64,000 bases of DNA, taken from the NCBI RefSeq assembly GCF_000689395.1, contig NZ_HG966617.1:1830677-1894676 (forward strand), read 5' to 3'. Source of the DNA: Candidatus Phaeomarinobacter ectocarpi. Lineage in GTDB: Bacteria > Pseudomonadota > Alphaproteobacteria > CGMCC-115125. Both the position numbers and the translations under genes were made by a program. How positions within the stretch are numbered: the stretch's first letter is position 1; every line of letters starts with the position of its first letter. The notes under the pieces are model-generated. The model was given only the letters and a program-made list of their open reading frames with translations, was not told where the DNA came from and ran no database searches. This document shows positions 36,501 to 44,866 of this stretch, one piece after another.

Positions 36501-36646
36501 AAGGTAATCACCGTGGCAAAGCGCCGGGTCAGTGCCGGGTCTTCCTGGCGACCCAGACTGGAAAACGCCAGCCAACCCGCAATGATGATCAGGCCCAGTG
36601 TCAGGGCTGTCAGACGCGGATTTCGATAAAACAGGTTCGACCACAT
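33509..36646 (-). CDS. RND family efflux permease
   Basis: A 1045-residue inner-membrane transporter of the hydrophobe/amphiphile RND family (AcrB-like). Twelve hydrophobic segments fit two sets of six helices flanking two large periplasmic loops. The GLLIDNAIVVVDDFN block near residues 395-410 carries the proton-relay Asp residues of TM4. It exports small amphiphilic molecules using the proton gradient, with the adaptor encoded directly upstream. No outer-membrane TolC partner is nearby. Start at 36646, 24 bases after the adaptor stop. Confidence 0.95.
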   Translation of the reverse strand: MWSNLFYRNPRLTALTLGLIIIAGWLAFSSLGRQEDPALTRRFATVITFMPGADALRMESLISQPIEERLREVPEIKEVNSDSRAGTSLVRIELHDYVMVPDQIWSKARNKLTEAEAVLPPAASKPDLQDRSSTAVTIVVGLVWDQEGPPQVDILTRLADDLEDRLLNIPGTRETDLHGEAEEEVLVTLDAVAVSSLNLSVAEISRAITLADAKVSAGQIRNSVNDLSIEVTGELQSITQIADLPIKQRPDGQIVRLRDIATVTKGVRDPPRSLALVRGERGVMVSAEMEAGGRVDVWSIRAADILEDFEADLPRGIKQVIVFDQNVYTSARLIELGSNMLLGAAIVMGVLLITLGWKSALLVGAALPLSVLMVFIGYNLIGMPLHQTSMVGIIVSLGLLIDNAIVVVDDFNAARKNGASPGEAISETISHLFVPLFASTLTTCLAFAPIFLAPGGAGEFVGPLAIGVIMALSSSFFLAMTVIPAIAGFVSNDNDADTRREQVWWKDGYVNRELADLYRRSIRLILRRPIIGVAVAMVLPIVGFTMAGSLENQFFPANDRDMFQVQVFLPAQTSLAETRVEVEKIRERLNSHESVVDSYWVIGDPAPRVFYTMTNSSEGLASYAGAFVRTVSGDATLKYLPQIQNDLRNTFPNATILAVPFEQGPPADAPLEVRVVGPDLDVLREEGEKLRAIMHRTSGVTYTIAKLAGGQPKLSVIANEDEAKNAGLQAVDIARSLDASFEGSVGGSVVEATEELPVRVRVGDGGRGEISDIRSEYILPTIRGPLTNNGMPGVPLTAIAEIGLVPELAGITRRNGERTNTIQGFLVPFELPAENLAEFRQHMADANYEPPRGYRFEFGGDAENQSEALGSFAAFAGPLLVLMAASIILSFNSFRYAGIVFAVAFLSVGLALFGVWLFGNPLGFVAIVGTMGLVGLAINGAIIVLSALRADDGAKEGDLQAAEDVVINASRHIISTTLTTVGGFLPLILFGGRFWQPMATGIAGGVGGSAILALYFTPALFIWIARREARRAEEQRLKGRIAPAE

Positions 36647-36670
36647 ATGCGCTGCCGCCTTTGCTAAACG

Positions 36671-37849
36671 CTACTGGACGCTGGATTGACTGACTTGGGC
36701 AGTGCTGTTGCCCGCCGGTGGCTCGACGATCCGCACACGCTGACCCGGCGCCAGACGGTGCGATCCTTCCACAACATAGGCTTCGCCATTCTTGAGTGTG
36801 CCGCGCACAAAGGCCCGGTCTGCTTCCGTATGGAGCAGCTGCACCGTGCGGCGTTCAACGATCCCGGCGTTCTTGGGTGCCTGAGCTGCCGCATCGCCTG
36901 TGGCTGTGTCAGGTGCCACAACGAACAGCGCCCACAGTCCGCGCCGCCCTTCGGTGAGCGCTGCAAGCGGCACCCAGAACCCTGGTTCGGTCATTGTCTG
37001 CGTGAGTGTCACACGGGCAAGTTCACCGGCACGCACCTGAGAAAACGGCGCTTCAACAACGAAGATGGCGTTGACCGTGCGCGTCTCGGCATCAACCTCG
37101 GACACGACGTTGGACAGGGCTGCGGGGTAAAGCTGACCGCGCACTTCAATCTGATGGATTTTGCCGTCATCCAGTCCAATCAAAGCGTCCGGCGGAATGC
37201 CGATATGCGCTTCAAGGCTGGCGCTTTCCAGCAGGCGGAAGATCGGCTGTCCGGCATTCACCACCGTGCCCTCATCCACCATGCGCGCGACCACATGACC
37301 GTCATAGGGCGCGCGGATGGATGCAAGCTCGATGGCTACTTCAAGCGACGTGATGCTGGCGCGGGCACCGGCAAGCTGCGCCGCAATGGCCTGCCCCTCA
37401 AAGCGCGCTTCGTCGTAGCGCTGCTGGGAGACGTTTTTGCGCTCAAGCAGCTTCTTCTGCCGCTCAACGGTTACCTTGGACAGGGACAGTCGCGCGCTGG
37501 CTTCACGTTCCTGCGCGCGGGCCTGTGCCAGTTGCGCTTCAAGGCTGCGGATGTCGAGGGAGGCAAGAACATCACCCGCCTTCACCACGGCCCCTTCATC
37601 AACAGTGACAGAGGCAAGAAGACCCGGACGTTCAAACCCAAGATTGCTGGAGCGGCTGGCATTGATGCGTCCGGCATAGCGGGCCTGCACATCATAGGTG
37701 TCGGTCATCTCGACTTTGGCAGTGACTACCGGCATCAACCGGTCCCGGTCGATGCTCTGGCTGATCGCATCCGGCGCGCCGCTGAAGAAGAAAACCGTGG
37801 CGCCCGCTACCAACAAAACGGCGATGCCCAACAAAAGACGTCTGTTCAC
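36671..37849 (-). CDS. RND efflux periplasmic adaptor subunit
   Basis: A 392-residue membrane-fusion protein. It has an N-terminal membrane anchor (residues 5-24), the lipoyl half-motifs GLLASVTVDEGAVVKAGDVLASLD and IRAPYDGHVVARMVDEGTVVNAGQPIFRL, a central coiled coil (about residues 105-160), and beta-barrel and membrane-proximal domains. It links the RND permease to an outer-membrane channel. The start is a GTG at 37849 in this reading. It is the first gene of the efflux operon and divergent from the HxlR regulator. Confidence 0.93.
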   Translation of the reverse strand: MNRRLLLGIAVLLVAGATVFFFSGAPDAISQSIDRDRLMPVVTAKVEMTDTYDVQARYAGRINASRSSNLGFERPGLLASVTVDEGAVVKAGDVLASLDIRSLEAQLAQARAQEREASARLSLSKVTVERQKKLLERKNVSQQRYDEARFEGQAIAAQLAGARASITSLEVAIELASIRAPYDGHVVARMVDEGTVVNAGQPIFRLLESASLEAHIGIPPDALIGLDDGKIHQIEVRGQLYPAALSNVVSEVDAETRTVNAIFVVEAPFSQVRAGELARVTLTQTMTEPGFWVPLAALTEGRRGLWALFVVAPDTATGDAAAQAPKNAGIVERRTVQLLHTEADRAFVRGTLKNGEAYVVEGSHRLAPGQRVRIVEPPAGNSTAQVSQSSVQ

Positions 37850-37953
37850 GCTCTAACCCCACCCACTTTGCGCGCCGGCGATACATGCCGCCGTCAGCCA
37901 CTGGTCAGTTACGCTGGGCAACCGCAACCGGACCACAGCGGATCCGGATAGTC

Positions 37954-37970
37954 AGTTGCACCACGCAACT
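37954..37970. promoter_or_regulatory. Palindromic operator 1 between RND operon and hxlR
   Basis: A perfect inverted repeat AGTTGC, five bases, GCAACT. Together with a matching site 32 bases away it forms a pair on the same helix face, as expected for a dimeric regulator. HxlR is the obvious candidate. Confidence 0.6.
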
Positions 37971-37986
37971 TAGGTTGTCATGGTAG

Positions 37987-38001
37987 GTTGCTTCATGCAA
38001 C
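37987..38001. promoter_or_regulatory. Palindromic operator 2 between RND operon and hxlR
   Basis: A perfect inverted repeat GTTGC, five bases, GCAAC, with the same half-site and spacing as operator 1; the centres are 32 bases apart. Confidence 0.6.
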
Positions 38002-38060
38002 GTACTAGACACAAAATTCCCCAAAAAACTGCGGGAAATGCCCGTTAAGGAGATACATGG

Positions 38061-38540
38061 GTGCGCCGGACCAGTTTTGCCAACTCTGATTGCACACTTG
38101 CCGGGTCGCTGGAGATCATCGGCGAATGGTGGACAATGCTGATTATCCGTGAGGCCCTGACCGGTTACCGGCGGTTTGAGGACTTTCGGGAGCGCCTCGG
38201 CATCGCCCGCAATATTCTGACGCGCCGCCTCCGCCATCTGGAAGCCAATGGCATTCTGGAACGTGTCCAGTACCAGGACCGTCCGCCACGCTATGAGTAT
38301 GTGCTGACCCAGAAGGGCAAGGAACTGGGCATCGCCCTGATGGCGCTGGCCCAATGGGGCAACAAATGGAAGACGGCCGGCGACACCCCCGCCCCCATCC
38401 GCTTCAACAGCGCCGAAACCGGGGCCCCGTTGGAAGTGCGCATCATCGATACGGCCACTGACCAGCCGATTTACTATAAATCCGTGGTGGTCACCCCGCC
38501 CGACGGCATCACCCGGCACCCGGGCAAAGACAGCGAGTAA
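38061..38540 (+). CDS. HxlR family winged-helix regulator
   Basis: A 159-residue regulator of the HxlR family. The HTH core reads CTLAGSLEIIGEWWTMLIIREALTGYRRFEDFRERLGIARNILTRRLRHLEANGIL, followed by the wing (RPPRYEYVLTQKGKEL). HxlR proteins are dimeric and often respond to electrophiles or redox through a Cys; here one Cys is near the N-terminus (NSDCTLAG), matching the sensing Cys position of YodB/HypR-type members. A C-terminal extension of about 45 residues is unusual. The start is GTG 38061 behind AAGGAG. It likely controls the divergent RND efflux operon. Confidence 0.92.
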   Translation: MRRTSFANSDCTLAGSLEIIGEWWTMLIIREALTGYRRFEDFRERLGIARNILTRRLRHLEANGILERVQYQDRPPRYEYVLTQKGKELGIALMALAQWGNKWKTAGDTPAPIRFNSAETGAPLEVRIIDTATDQPIYYKSVVVTPPDGITRHPGKDSE

Positions 38541-38681
38541 CGCAAAAACCGCTGTTTTCTGGGCCCTTCCGGCCTTTTCCACAGAAAAATCACTCTTATC
38601 CCACGGCTCTCCCCACTGCGACGCGGGGCTGGCATGGCGTGTGCTCTTTTACGTCCAACGGGCCCAATCGGGGGCTTTTCT

Positions 38682-38751
38682 GTGCCGCAGCGGCACGGAA
38701 GTGTCCCGGATAAGCCCATCGGATCAATCAGGGACGCTTTCTTAGGACACT
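38682..38751. other. Inverted repeats upstream of the PAS_5 gene
   Basis: A perfect GTGCCGC/GCGGCAC palindrome at 38682-38696, followed by AGTGTCC at 38700 and its complement GGACACT at 38745, could fold into a long stem. Role unknown; it may end the hxlR transcript or regulate the next gene. Confidence 0.35.
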
Positions 38752-38785
38752 TGGGAAAGCCGACAGCCAAAAGAGCGCGTATCCA

Positions 38786-39406
38786 ATGACCAAAACGCGA
38801 GCCGCACGAGACCTCCTTGCTTACTGGTACCGGTTGTCTGCCGGCCGACAGGCCCCGCGCCGCGACGAGATTGAACCGCGCGACATCAAACGGCATTTGC
38901 CCGAGATGTTCATTCTGGAACTCGAACGGCCCGGCGTCTTCACCTTCCGCCTGGCAGGCACGGCGCTGTGCGCCAATTATGGCTTTGAACTGCGCAACGA
39001 AGAGTTTTCGTCCCTCTGGCACGGCGAAAGCCGCGTTACGGTGACAAGCCTGCTGGAGCGCGTTGTCGGCAACGCTGAACCTGTGCTGGTTGAGTTTGCT
39101 GCTGAGAGCATGCGCGAACGCAATGTGCGCTTTGAACTTCTGCTTCTGCCGCTTGCCGCATCAAACGGCCGCCTCTCCCGCGTCCTGGGCTGCGTCGCCC
39201 CGCTGGAAGATCCCTTCTGGCTCGGCACTGACCCGATCGTGCGTCAGTGGACTGAAACCATCGAAGTGCTGGATGCCGAAGAAGGCGAGACCATTCCCAT
39301 GACGGAACGTGTCGAGCTGGACGTGGAAGATAATCCCCACGCACCACCCGCCATCGCGTTTCGCGAAGTGCGCCCGTACCTGCGGCTGGTCAAGACAGAC
39401 AATTAG
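38786..39406 (+). CDS. PAS_5 family protein
   Basis: A 206-residue cytoplasmic protein. LLAYWYRLSAGRQAPRRDEIEPRDIKRHLPEMFILEL and FTFRLAGTALCANYGFELRNEEFSSLW match the PAS_5 family, which is nearly confined to alphaproteobacteria. Members have a single PAS-like fold and no output domain, and their role is poorly defined (some are linked to cell-cycle or stress control). A short acidic C-terminal part ends with a RPYLRLVK segment. Confidence 0.85.
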   Translation: MTKTRAARDLLAYWYRLSAGRQAPRRDEIEPRDIKRHLPEMFILELERPGVFTFRLAGTALCANYGFELRNEEFSSLWHGESRVTVTSLLERVVGNAEPVLVEFAAESMRERNVRFELLLLPLAASNGRLSRVLGCVAPLEDPFWLGTDPIVRQWTETIEVLDAEEGETIPMTERVELDVEDNPHAPPAIAFREVRPYLRLVKTDN

Positions 39407-39511
39407 CAGGCTCACGCCCTCGCTCGTCAGGCTGATGTGAGACACGTTTCTACGTTGGTATTTACTTGAGTAAACTGTCTACTACTCTTGGCAGAGCTAA
39501 AGGCGGCGGCG

Positions 39512-39742
39512 ATGCAATACGGCGGGAAAAAATATAGCTACATTCGCGGAAGTGACGTGGACCGGGACGGTATGTTCATTGAGGTCGCTGATCATCTGAA
39601 GCCAGCGGAACCGGTCATCGAAGTATTTTACTCCGATGAGACGCACAAAATGCGCGTTACGCTTTTTGAGAAAGATGTCCCCTTGGAACTGCTGCAATGG
39701 GCAATTTCACTCGCGCAAGAGCAGCTCCCGCCACGCACCTAG
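39512..39742 (+). CDS. Small uncharacterised protein
   Basis: A 76-residue soluble protein (MQYGGKKYSYIRGSDVDRDG start, acidic and aromatic, LLQWAISLAQEQLPPRT end). I do not recognise a family. ATG 39512 has AAGG upstream; a TTG at 39488 is an alternative. Its TAG stop shares the palindrome CTAG with the stop of the converging pentapeptide gene, so the two genes overlap by four bases. Confidence 0.6.
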   Translation: MQYGGKKYSYIRGSDVDRDGMFIEVADHLKPAEPVIEVFYSDETHKMRVTLFEKDVPLELLQWAISLAQEQLPPRT

Positions 39743-41229
39743 GACGCGGCGGGCATCACCAGTTCATCATCAAAGTCGATGAGCTGAACGCGAAGTTCGT
39801 CCGCACCCTTGGCGCCTCGCAGGTCCACACCACTGAGTGTGGCTCCACGCAGGTCAGCGCCGCGCAAATCAACATCCACCAGAATGGCACCGGTCAGGTC
39901 TGCGTCCCGCAGATCGGTCTTGAAAAGGGACCCGCCGGTGAGATCAATGCCGCGCATGTTTGTCTTGCGAAGGTCGCCGCCCGATAGGACCGCGCCATGG
40001 GCCCGCACCGGCCACTTCTTGCCGCCAAGGCCACCGATGGGCATGGGCGAAAGATCAGCATTCATCATCACAACACCATTGGCCTTGATGCCGGAGAGCT
40101 TTGCACCACGCAGATCAGCAAAAGCCATGCGGGCCTTTCTGAGATGCGCGCCTTCAAGGTCGCTCATGGTGAGGTTCACGTGAGACAGGTTGGCATCCGC
40201 CAGGACCGTGTCGCGCATGTCGGCAGCCGGCAGTTTTGCCCGCGCCGCTTCAAGGCCGGTCGCATCAATGCCGCGCGCCTTGAGCTGGCGGCCATGCTGA
40301 CCAAGACTTGCCACCCACAATCCATGGTCCTGGATCATGTCTTCGATGGTTTCGCCGTCGGCGGTGCGTTTTTGAGGGATGATGGCACCGGTCACATCTG
40401 CATGGGTCAACTCACTGCGGGTAACCTGAGAGGCTGTAAGATCAGCACCCTGAAGGTTCGTTCCGTCCAGCACGCCACCCACAAGCGTTGCACCACGCAG
40501 GCAGCAGCCCGACAGGTCAGCATCAGTCAGGTCGCAACCGGTAAAGATCACACCTGAGAGATTTGAATCGCACAGTTGCGTCTTGCGCAGCTTGGCATTG
40601 GTGAAATTTGCGTCCGTCAGGTCCGTGCCGCTCAACTGCGCGCGAACAACACGTGCGCCTTCAAAGTTCACTTCCCGCAGGGTCGCGCCTGACATATCAG
40701 CACTGGCATCAATGCCATTGAAGTAGGCAAGATTGCCGCCGCCATCCCGCGCCATGATCATGCCGTCACGAATGTCGGCGCCTTCAAGATTGCTGCCCTC
40801 AAAATCCGCGCGGGCAAATGTCCCGCCGCGAAGATCAGCGCGCATGAGATTGGCGCCGCGAAAAGACGCACCGGTGAATTCGGCACTGAAAAAATTGGCG
40901 CCCGTCAGATCTGCGCCATCAAACTGGGCGCCGTCACCGCTCACACCGACAAATTCCGCTTCCCGCAAATCAGCACCGCGGAAATCCATATGCTCAATGC
41001 ATTGAAATGACAGGACCAGCCGCTGACCACCTTTGCGCCCGGTGATGAAGTTCCGGTGACGCGCCAATGCAATGCGCAGACTGCGTTCGTCCGGGCCTTC
41101 CTGCGTTGCCACCACGCTTGACGGCATGGCGTTCGCCGGTGCGGCTTTGAGACCTACGCCAGGACCAAGCGGCGACCGCGTCCGAATGCGCCCGCGCGTG
41201 CCTGATGTTTTTGCTTTTTGATCGCCCAT
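39739..41229 (-). CDS. Pentapeptide repeat protein
   Basis: A 496-residue protein. After a basic, disordered N-terminus of about 75 residues come long runs of A(D/N)LXX-type pentapeptides (FRGADLREAEF, FDGADLTGANF, LRGADLRGATLSG and many more) in two blocks separated by an acidic linker containing GETIEDMIQDHGLW near residues 250-290. Such repeats fold as a right-handed quadrilateral beta-helix. Without a signal peptide it is probably cytoplasmic. DNA-mimic proteins that protect gyrase share the fold, but that role is not implied. The start is set by family-free reasoning: ATG 41229 downstream of GGAGG. Confidence 0.9.
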   Translation of the reverse strand: MGDQKAKTSGTRGRIRTRSPLGPGVGLKAAPANAMPSSVVATQEGPDERSLRIALARHRNFITGRKGGQRLVLSFQCIEHMDFRGADLREAEFVGVSGDGAQFDGADLTGANFFSAEFTGASFRGANLMRADLRGGTFARADFEGSNLEGADIRDGMIMARDGGGNLAYFNGIDASADMSGATLREVNFEGARVVRAQLSGTDLTDANFTNAKLRKTQLCDSNLSGVIFTGCDLTDADLSGCCLRGATLVGGVLDGTNLQGADLTASQVTRSELTHADVTGAIIPQKRTADGETIEDMIQDHGLWVASLGQHGRQLKARGIDATGLEAARAKLPAADMRDTVLADANLSHVNLTMSDLEGAHLRKARMAFADLRGAKLSGIKANGVVMMNADLSPMPIGGLGGKKWPVRAHGAVLSGGDLRKTNMRGIDLTGGSLFKTDLRDADLTGAILVDVDLRGADLRGATLSGVDLRGAKGADELRVQLIDFDDELVMPAAS

Positions 41230-41294
41230 AACGTGGGAATTCCTCCATTCAGGAGAAACTACAACCAAACACTACAGGGCAAGATAAGGCAGCA

Positions 41295-41340
41295 GCCCGA
41301 ACTGGACTAAAATCAATTTCAAATTTTAGACAGTTCGGGC
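41295..41340. other. Long stem-loop between GMC oxidoreductase and pentapeptide gene
   Basis: An outer perfect 10-bp stem (41295-41304 with 41331-41340) and an inner 7-bp AT stem (41307-41313 with 41323-41329) close a nine-base loop. Both flanking genes read leftward. There is no T-run, so it is not a typical terminator; it may be a processing or attenuation element. Confidence 0.6.
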
Positions 41341-41360
41341 CCGATACCTGCGCAATAAAC

Positions 41361-43022
41361 CTACTCAGCAGCTGCTGCTGCCTCGCGGTCTTCGGCAATC
41401 TTTACATTTTCAGGCGCAAGCGCAGACCGGCCACGGATCATGTCGGCGGTCTTTTCCGCAATCATGATGGTTGGCGCATTGGTGTTTGCCCCGACCAGCG
41501 TCGGCATGATGGAGGCATCCACCACACGCAGACCCTCAACGCCCCGCACCTTCATGCTCGGATCAACAACCGCCATGTCGTCGGTGCCCATCTTGCAGGT
41601 CCCGACCGGGTGATAGAGCGTTTCAGCTGTTGCACGGATCCAGGCATCCAGCTCGTCGTCGGTGTTGACGTCTGCCGGTGGCTTGAGCCGTTGACCGCGA
41701 TACTGGTCAAAGGCCTGCTGGCGGAACACTTCTTCCGTGCGGCGAATGCCGTCGCGCATGGCGCGGCGGTCGTTTTCAGATTCGAGATAATTCGGCTGCA
41801 GCAGTGGTGCGTCCAGTGGATCAAGCGACTTGAGCGCAAGGTATCCACGGCTTTCAGGCCGCGTTGGATACATGACGCAGGAAAAGCCGTGCTTGTCCGT
41901 AATGCCGTCGCGACCGTGCGGATCACCCATGGCAACACTCACATAATGAAGCTGGATATCCGGCAGATCGAGGTCAGGCCGCGTCTTGAAGAACGCGCCG
42001 GCCGCAGTTGGCGGGTAAGACGCGTCGCCCGTGCCGAACAGCAGATAGGAAAGCCCTGCCTTGATGCGGTTGATTGGAGAAGCAGCCCGATGAAGCGTCA
42101 CAGGCTGCGTGCATTCAAACTGGCTGACAACACCCAGGTGATCCTGCAGGTTCTGCCCAACGCCCTTGACGTCGGACACAACATTCATGCCCCACTTGCG
42201 CAGATAGTCGGCATCACCAATGCCAGACAGCAAAAGGAGTTGCGGCGAATTGATGGCACCGCCGGACAGGATCAGTTCCTTGTCCACCTGCACCTGCTTG
42301 GTTTCACCATCCTGCACATATTCGATGCCGGAAACCTTGCTGCCATTGAACAGGATACGCGTTGTATGCGCGCCCGTTTCAGCCACGAGGTTGTCGCGGT
42401 CAAGCGCCGGCACCAGATAGGCCTGCGCAGCTGAGCAGCGCTTGGAGCCCTTGATTGTGTGTTCGTAGCGGGCAAAGCCTTCCTGCTGCGCGCCATTGAA
42501 GTCGTCCGTAGCCGGATGACCGGCCTGTTGGCCAGCTTCGACAAACACATCCATCAGGATATCATTCGTCCGAACTGATTTTTGAACGTGCAAGGGGCCT
42601 TCCTGACCGTGGAACGTCGTGTCGTCACGGTTGGAGCGTTCGGCTTTCTTGAAGTACGGCAGGCAGTCCGCATAGGCCCAGCCCGGATTGCCGAGCTGAC
42701 GCCACAAATCGTAGTCGCGCGCATGACCGCGGGTATAAACCATCGCGTTGATGGACGATGACCCGCCCCACCCGCGACCGCGCGGCCAGTAGAGCTTGCG
42801 GTTGTTCAGATGCGTCTGACCTTCCGTTTCGTAGCCCCAGTTATTTTCATTCTTGCTGCCGACAATCTGGGAATAGCCAGCGGGCATGTGAATGAAGGTG
42901 TTCTTGTCCTTGGGACCGGCTTCCAGGATCAGCACCCGGGCGCCTTCGTCCTCGCTCAGACGGTTCGCAAGCACACAGCCCGCGCTGCCCGCACCCACAA
43001 TCACATAATCAAACGCTTCCAT
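41361..43022 (-). CDS. GMC family oxidoreductase (choline/alcohol dehydrogenase type)
   Basis: A 553-residue flavoenzyme. [21 protein letters not shown] is the FAD-binding start, [20 protein letters not shown] and [18 protein letters not shown] are the two GMC signatures, and HPVGTCKMG near residue 471 with a C-terminal [17 protein letters not shown] carries the active-site His and Asn. It resembles membrane-associated alcohol dehydrogenases such as AlkJ and choline dehydrogenase BetA; no choline-pathway neighbours are present, so an alcohol oxidation role is more likely. Length is normal. ATG 43022 has AGGAAACG upstream. Confidence 0.93.
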   Translation of the reverse strand: MEAFDYVIVGAGSAGCVLANRLSEDEGARVLILEAGPKDKNTFIHMPAGYSQIVGSKNENNWGYETEGQTHLNNRKLYWPRGRGWGGSSSINAMVYTRGHARDYDLWRQLGNPGWAYADCLPYFKKAERSNRDDTTFHGQEGPLHVQKSVRTNDILMDVFVEAGQQAGHPATDDFNGAQQEGFARYEHTIKGSKRCSAAQAYLVPALDRDNLVAETGAHTTRILFNGSKVSGIEYVQDGETKQVQVDKELILSGGAINSPQLLLLSGIGDADYLRKWGMNVVSDVKGVGQNLQDHLGVVSQFECTQPVTLHRAASPINRIKAGLSYLLFGTGDASYPPTAAGAFFKTRPDLDLPDIQLHYVSVAMGDPHGRDGITDKHGFSCVMYPTRPESRGYLALKSLDPLDAPLLQPNYLESENDRRAMRDGIRRTEEVFRQQAFDQYRGQRLKPPADVNTDDELDAWIRATAETLYHPVGTCKMGTDDMAVVDPSMKVRGVEGLRVVDASIMPTLVGANTNAPTIMIAEKTADMIRGRSALAPENVKIAEDREAAAAAE

Positions 43023-43106
43023 CGTTTCCTGCCTTTACTGCAAAGGCGCGCGTTACTCTTTGGCTGTCCCAAATGAGCCGCGCCGCCCTACGCGCCATAT
43101 AGTCGA

Positions 43107-43133
43107 CGCGGCTGCCCATTTCGAGCAGCCGCG
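43107..43133. other. Hairpin upstream of the GMC oxidoreductase gene
   Basis: A 9-bp perfect stem (CGCGGCTGC with GCAGCCGCG) and a nine-base loop, in the 200-base gap between the OmpA-like gene and the GMC gene. Both flanking genes read leftward, so it lies after the OmpA-like gene and before the GMC start. Confidence 0.45.
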
Positions 43134-43204
43134 CCAAATCACATAAGTGACAATACCGTAAAAAGTGACGCCCGCGTCAAGTTCTATTCAACGCAGCGTC
43201 AATA

Positions 43205-43224
43205 GCGGGCGGAACTCCGCCCGC
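43205..43224 (-). terminator. Hairpin just after the OmpA-like gene
   Basis: A perfect 8-bp GC-rich stem (43205-43212 with 43217-43224) with a four-base loop, five bases beyond the OmpA-like stop. The following minus-strand sequence is only weakly T-rich, so efficiency is uncertain. Confidence 0.5.
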
Positions 43225-43228
43225 AGCC

Positions 43229-44092
43229 TTACGGAACCAGCTGGATTTCCACCCGGCGGTTAAGCGCCTCGCGGACATTGTCGCCCGTCTGCACAGCCAG
43301 CTGTGTCTCGCCATAAGCCACTACACGGATCGCATCAGGCAGCGCGCCCAGCTCGATCATGGTGGCTTTCACAGCTTCTGCGCGGCGCAGCGACAGCGCA
43401 TCATTGTAGGACGCCCTGCCGGATGTATCCGTGTGGCCACCCAGAACAATCTCGCCGTGCCCGCCGGTGCGTGCGGTTTCCATGGCAGCACCGATGACGT
43501 CCAGCGCGTCCGCGCGCAGGAACCACTCATCAAAGCCGAAGTAGGATGTGAAGGTGGCCGGATCTGGGAGCGTCACCTGCACCGGCGGGGGTGCGATCGA
43601 TGCTTCAAGTGCGGCGATGCTTGAATTGAATTCCGACTGGCAGCGTGACACCGCAGCGGCATCGGAGTCTGGATCAATCGCCCGCAGATACCAGCAATCA
43701 AAAGCGGCCTGGGCGTTGGCGGCCTGCGCCGGCGCGGATGTGCGGCCGGACGACAATGCGCTCGTCAGACGGCTGCGCGCCGCGTCAAACGTGGCAATTG
43801 AGCCCCTGCCTGGCTGAAGAGCACCGGACACCGGCACCACGGGGGCAACAACCGTTCCCTGCGCTGCGGCAATGGCGCGCGACGCAAAGGCGTTGGACAG
43901 CTCTTCGTTGTCTTCTTCGTAGGCCCGGGCCGAATGATTGAGATAGGCGTCATAGAGCGCCTGTGTGAAAGGATCGCCCGACGGCGTCATTTCACGGGCA
44001 TCGTCCAGCTGGTAGCTGGCGCAGGAAGACAGAAACACAGCAATCGCCACAAAGGCCGCATGCCGAATATTCAAACCAAATAGCTGACGCAT
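43229..44092 (-). CDS. OmpA family lipoprotein
   Basis: A 287-residue protein starting at ATG 44092. A lipobox (FLSSC) follows a hydrophobic stretch, so it should be lipid-anchored in the outer membrane. The middle is helical and Ala-rich. The last 110 residues are an OmpA-like peptidoglycan-binding domain: GGHTDTSGRASYNDALSLRRAEAVKATMIELG with the diaminopimelate-binding Asp and Arg, then VVAYGETQL and NRRVEIQL. It probably ties the outer membrane to the cell wall. The frame extends 21 residues upstream without a lipobox rationale. Confidence 0.9.
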   Translation of the reverse strand: MRQLFGLNIRHAAFVAIAVFLSSCASYQLDDAREMTPSGDPFTQALYDAYLNHSARAYEEDNEELSNAFASRAIAAAQGTVVAPVVPVSGALQPGRGSIATFDAARSRLTSALSSGRTSAPAQAANAQAAFDCWYLRAIDPDSDAAAVSRCQSEFNSSIAALEASIAPPPVQVTLPDPATFTSYFGFDEWFLRADALDVIGAAMETARTGGHGEIVLGGHTDTSGRASYNDALSLRRAEAVKATMIELGALPDAIRVVAYGETQLAVQTGDNVREALNRRVEIQLVP

Positions 44093-44246
44093 GTTCTTAT
44101 TGATCCCCAACGCAGGCGTTAACCGTAATTGCGGGGACAGTATCAGCGCTGGCAAAGCAGGCCAATGGCAGAATTGGCCGGAATTTAGGGAAACAATGCC
44201 CCAAATGACCCGCCCCTATGCAGCACTGCGCCAGCGGCGGGCAGAC

Positions 44247-44765
44247 CTATATCTTGATGCCCTTCTTCGAGAGCCGCTGTTTCAGCCTCTCCATGGCTTG
44301 TGGCATCCGCGACTGCATGGCCTGCATGCCCAACTGCATCCCCTTCTGGGTCAGTGCGGGCATCTCCTCAATCATCCGACGTCCACTGTCGGATCTGTAG
44401 AACGCGACATAGTCTGTCAACTCCTCCTTGGTGAACGTATCTGCATACAGGGGAGCTGAAATCAACAGAACACTCTCGACCACACCGTTCAACTCTTCGG
44501 ACATGACATCCGAGACAATCGCCAACTGGTCGCTTGTAAGTTGCGGATGCTGACGTTTGATGCCGGCAACCTGCAGCGGAACGAGCGTATCGATCATCCC
44601 TTTGGTGACATTGCCCGCCTGGCTCAGCTCTATCATTTCCTCAGCCAGCTGAAGTTTCTCGGCTCGCTCATCTGCATATGTTGCTTGCGTGGACAACGCC
44701 GACGCCAAAATGATCACCGCCAGTGACCGTGTCCAACCAAGATACTTTTCCACGCCCGTCTCCAT
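44247..44765 (-). CDS. DUF2059 secreted protein
   Basis: A 172-residue protein with a signal peptide (cut near ATYA) and the C-terminal DUF2059 block, SAPLYADTFTKEELTDYVAFYRSDSGRRMIEEMPALTQKGM. Helical and likely periplasmic; function unknown. ATG 44765 is chosen; eight more residues are possible upstream. Confidence 0.85.
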   Translation of the reverse strand: METGVEKYLGWTRSLAVIILASALSTQATYADERAEKLQLAEEMIELSQAGNVTKGMIDTLVPLQVAGIKRQHPQLTSDQLAIVSDVMSEELNGVVESVLLISAPLYADTFTKEELTDYVAFYRSDSGRRMIEEMPALTQKGMQLGMQAMQSRMPQAMERLKQRLSKKGIKI

Positions 44766-44866
44766 CCCTGCCAATTCACAACCAAACACACCTGAACACC
44801 ACTATCGCAATGTTTCGCTATGGGGTCGACTGCAAATTTCTGGAAGACGGGCCCAAATGGCAGCCG

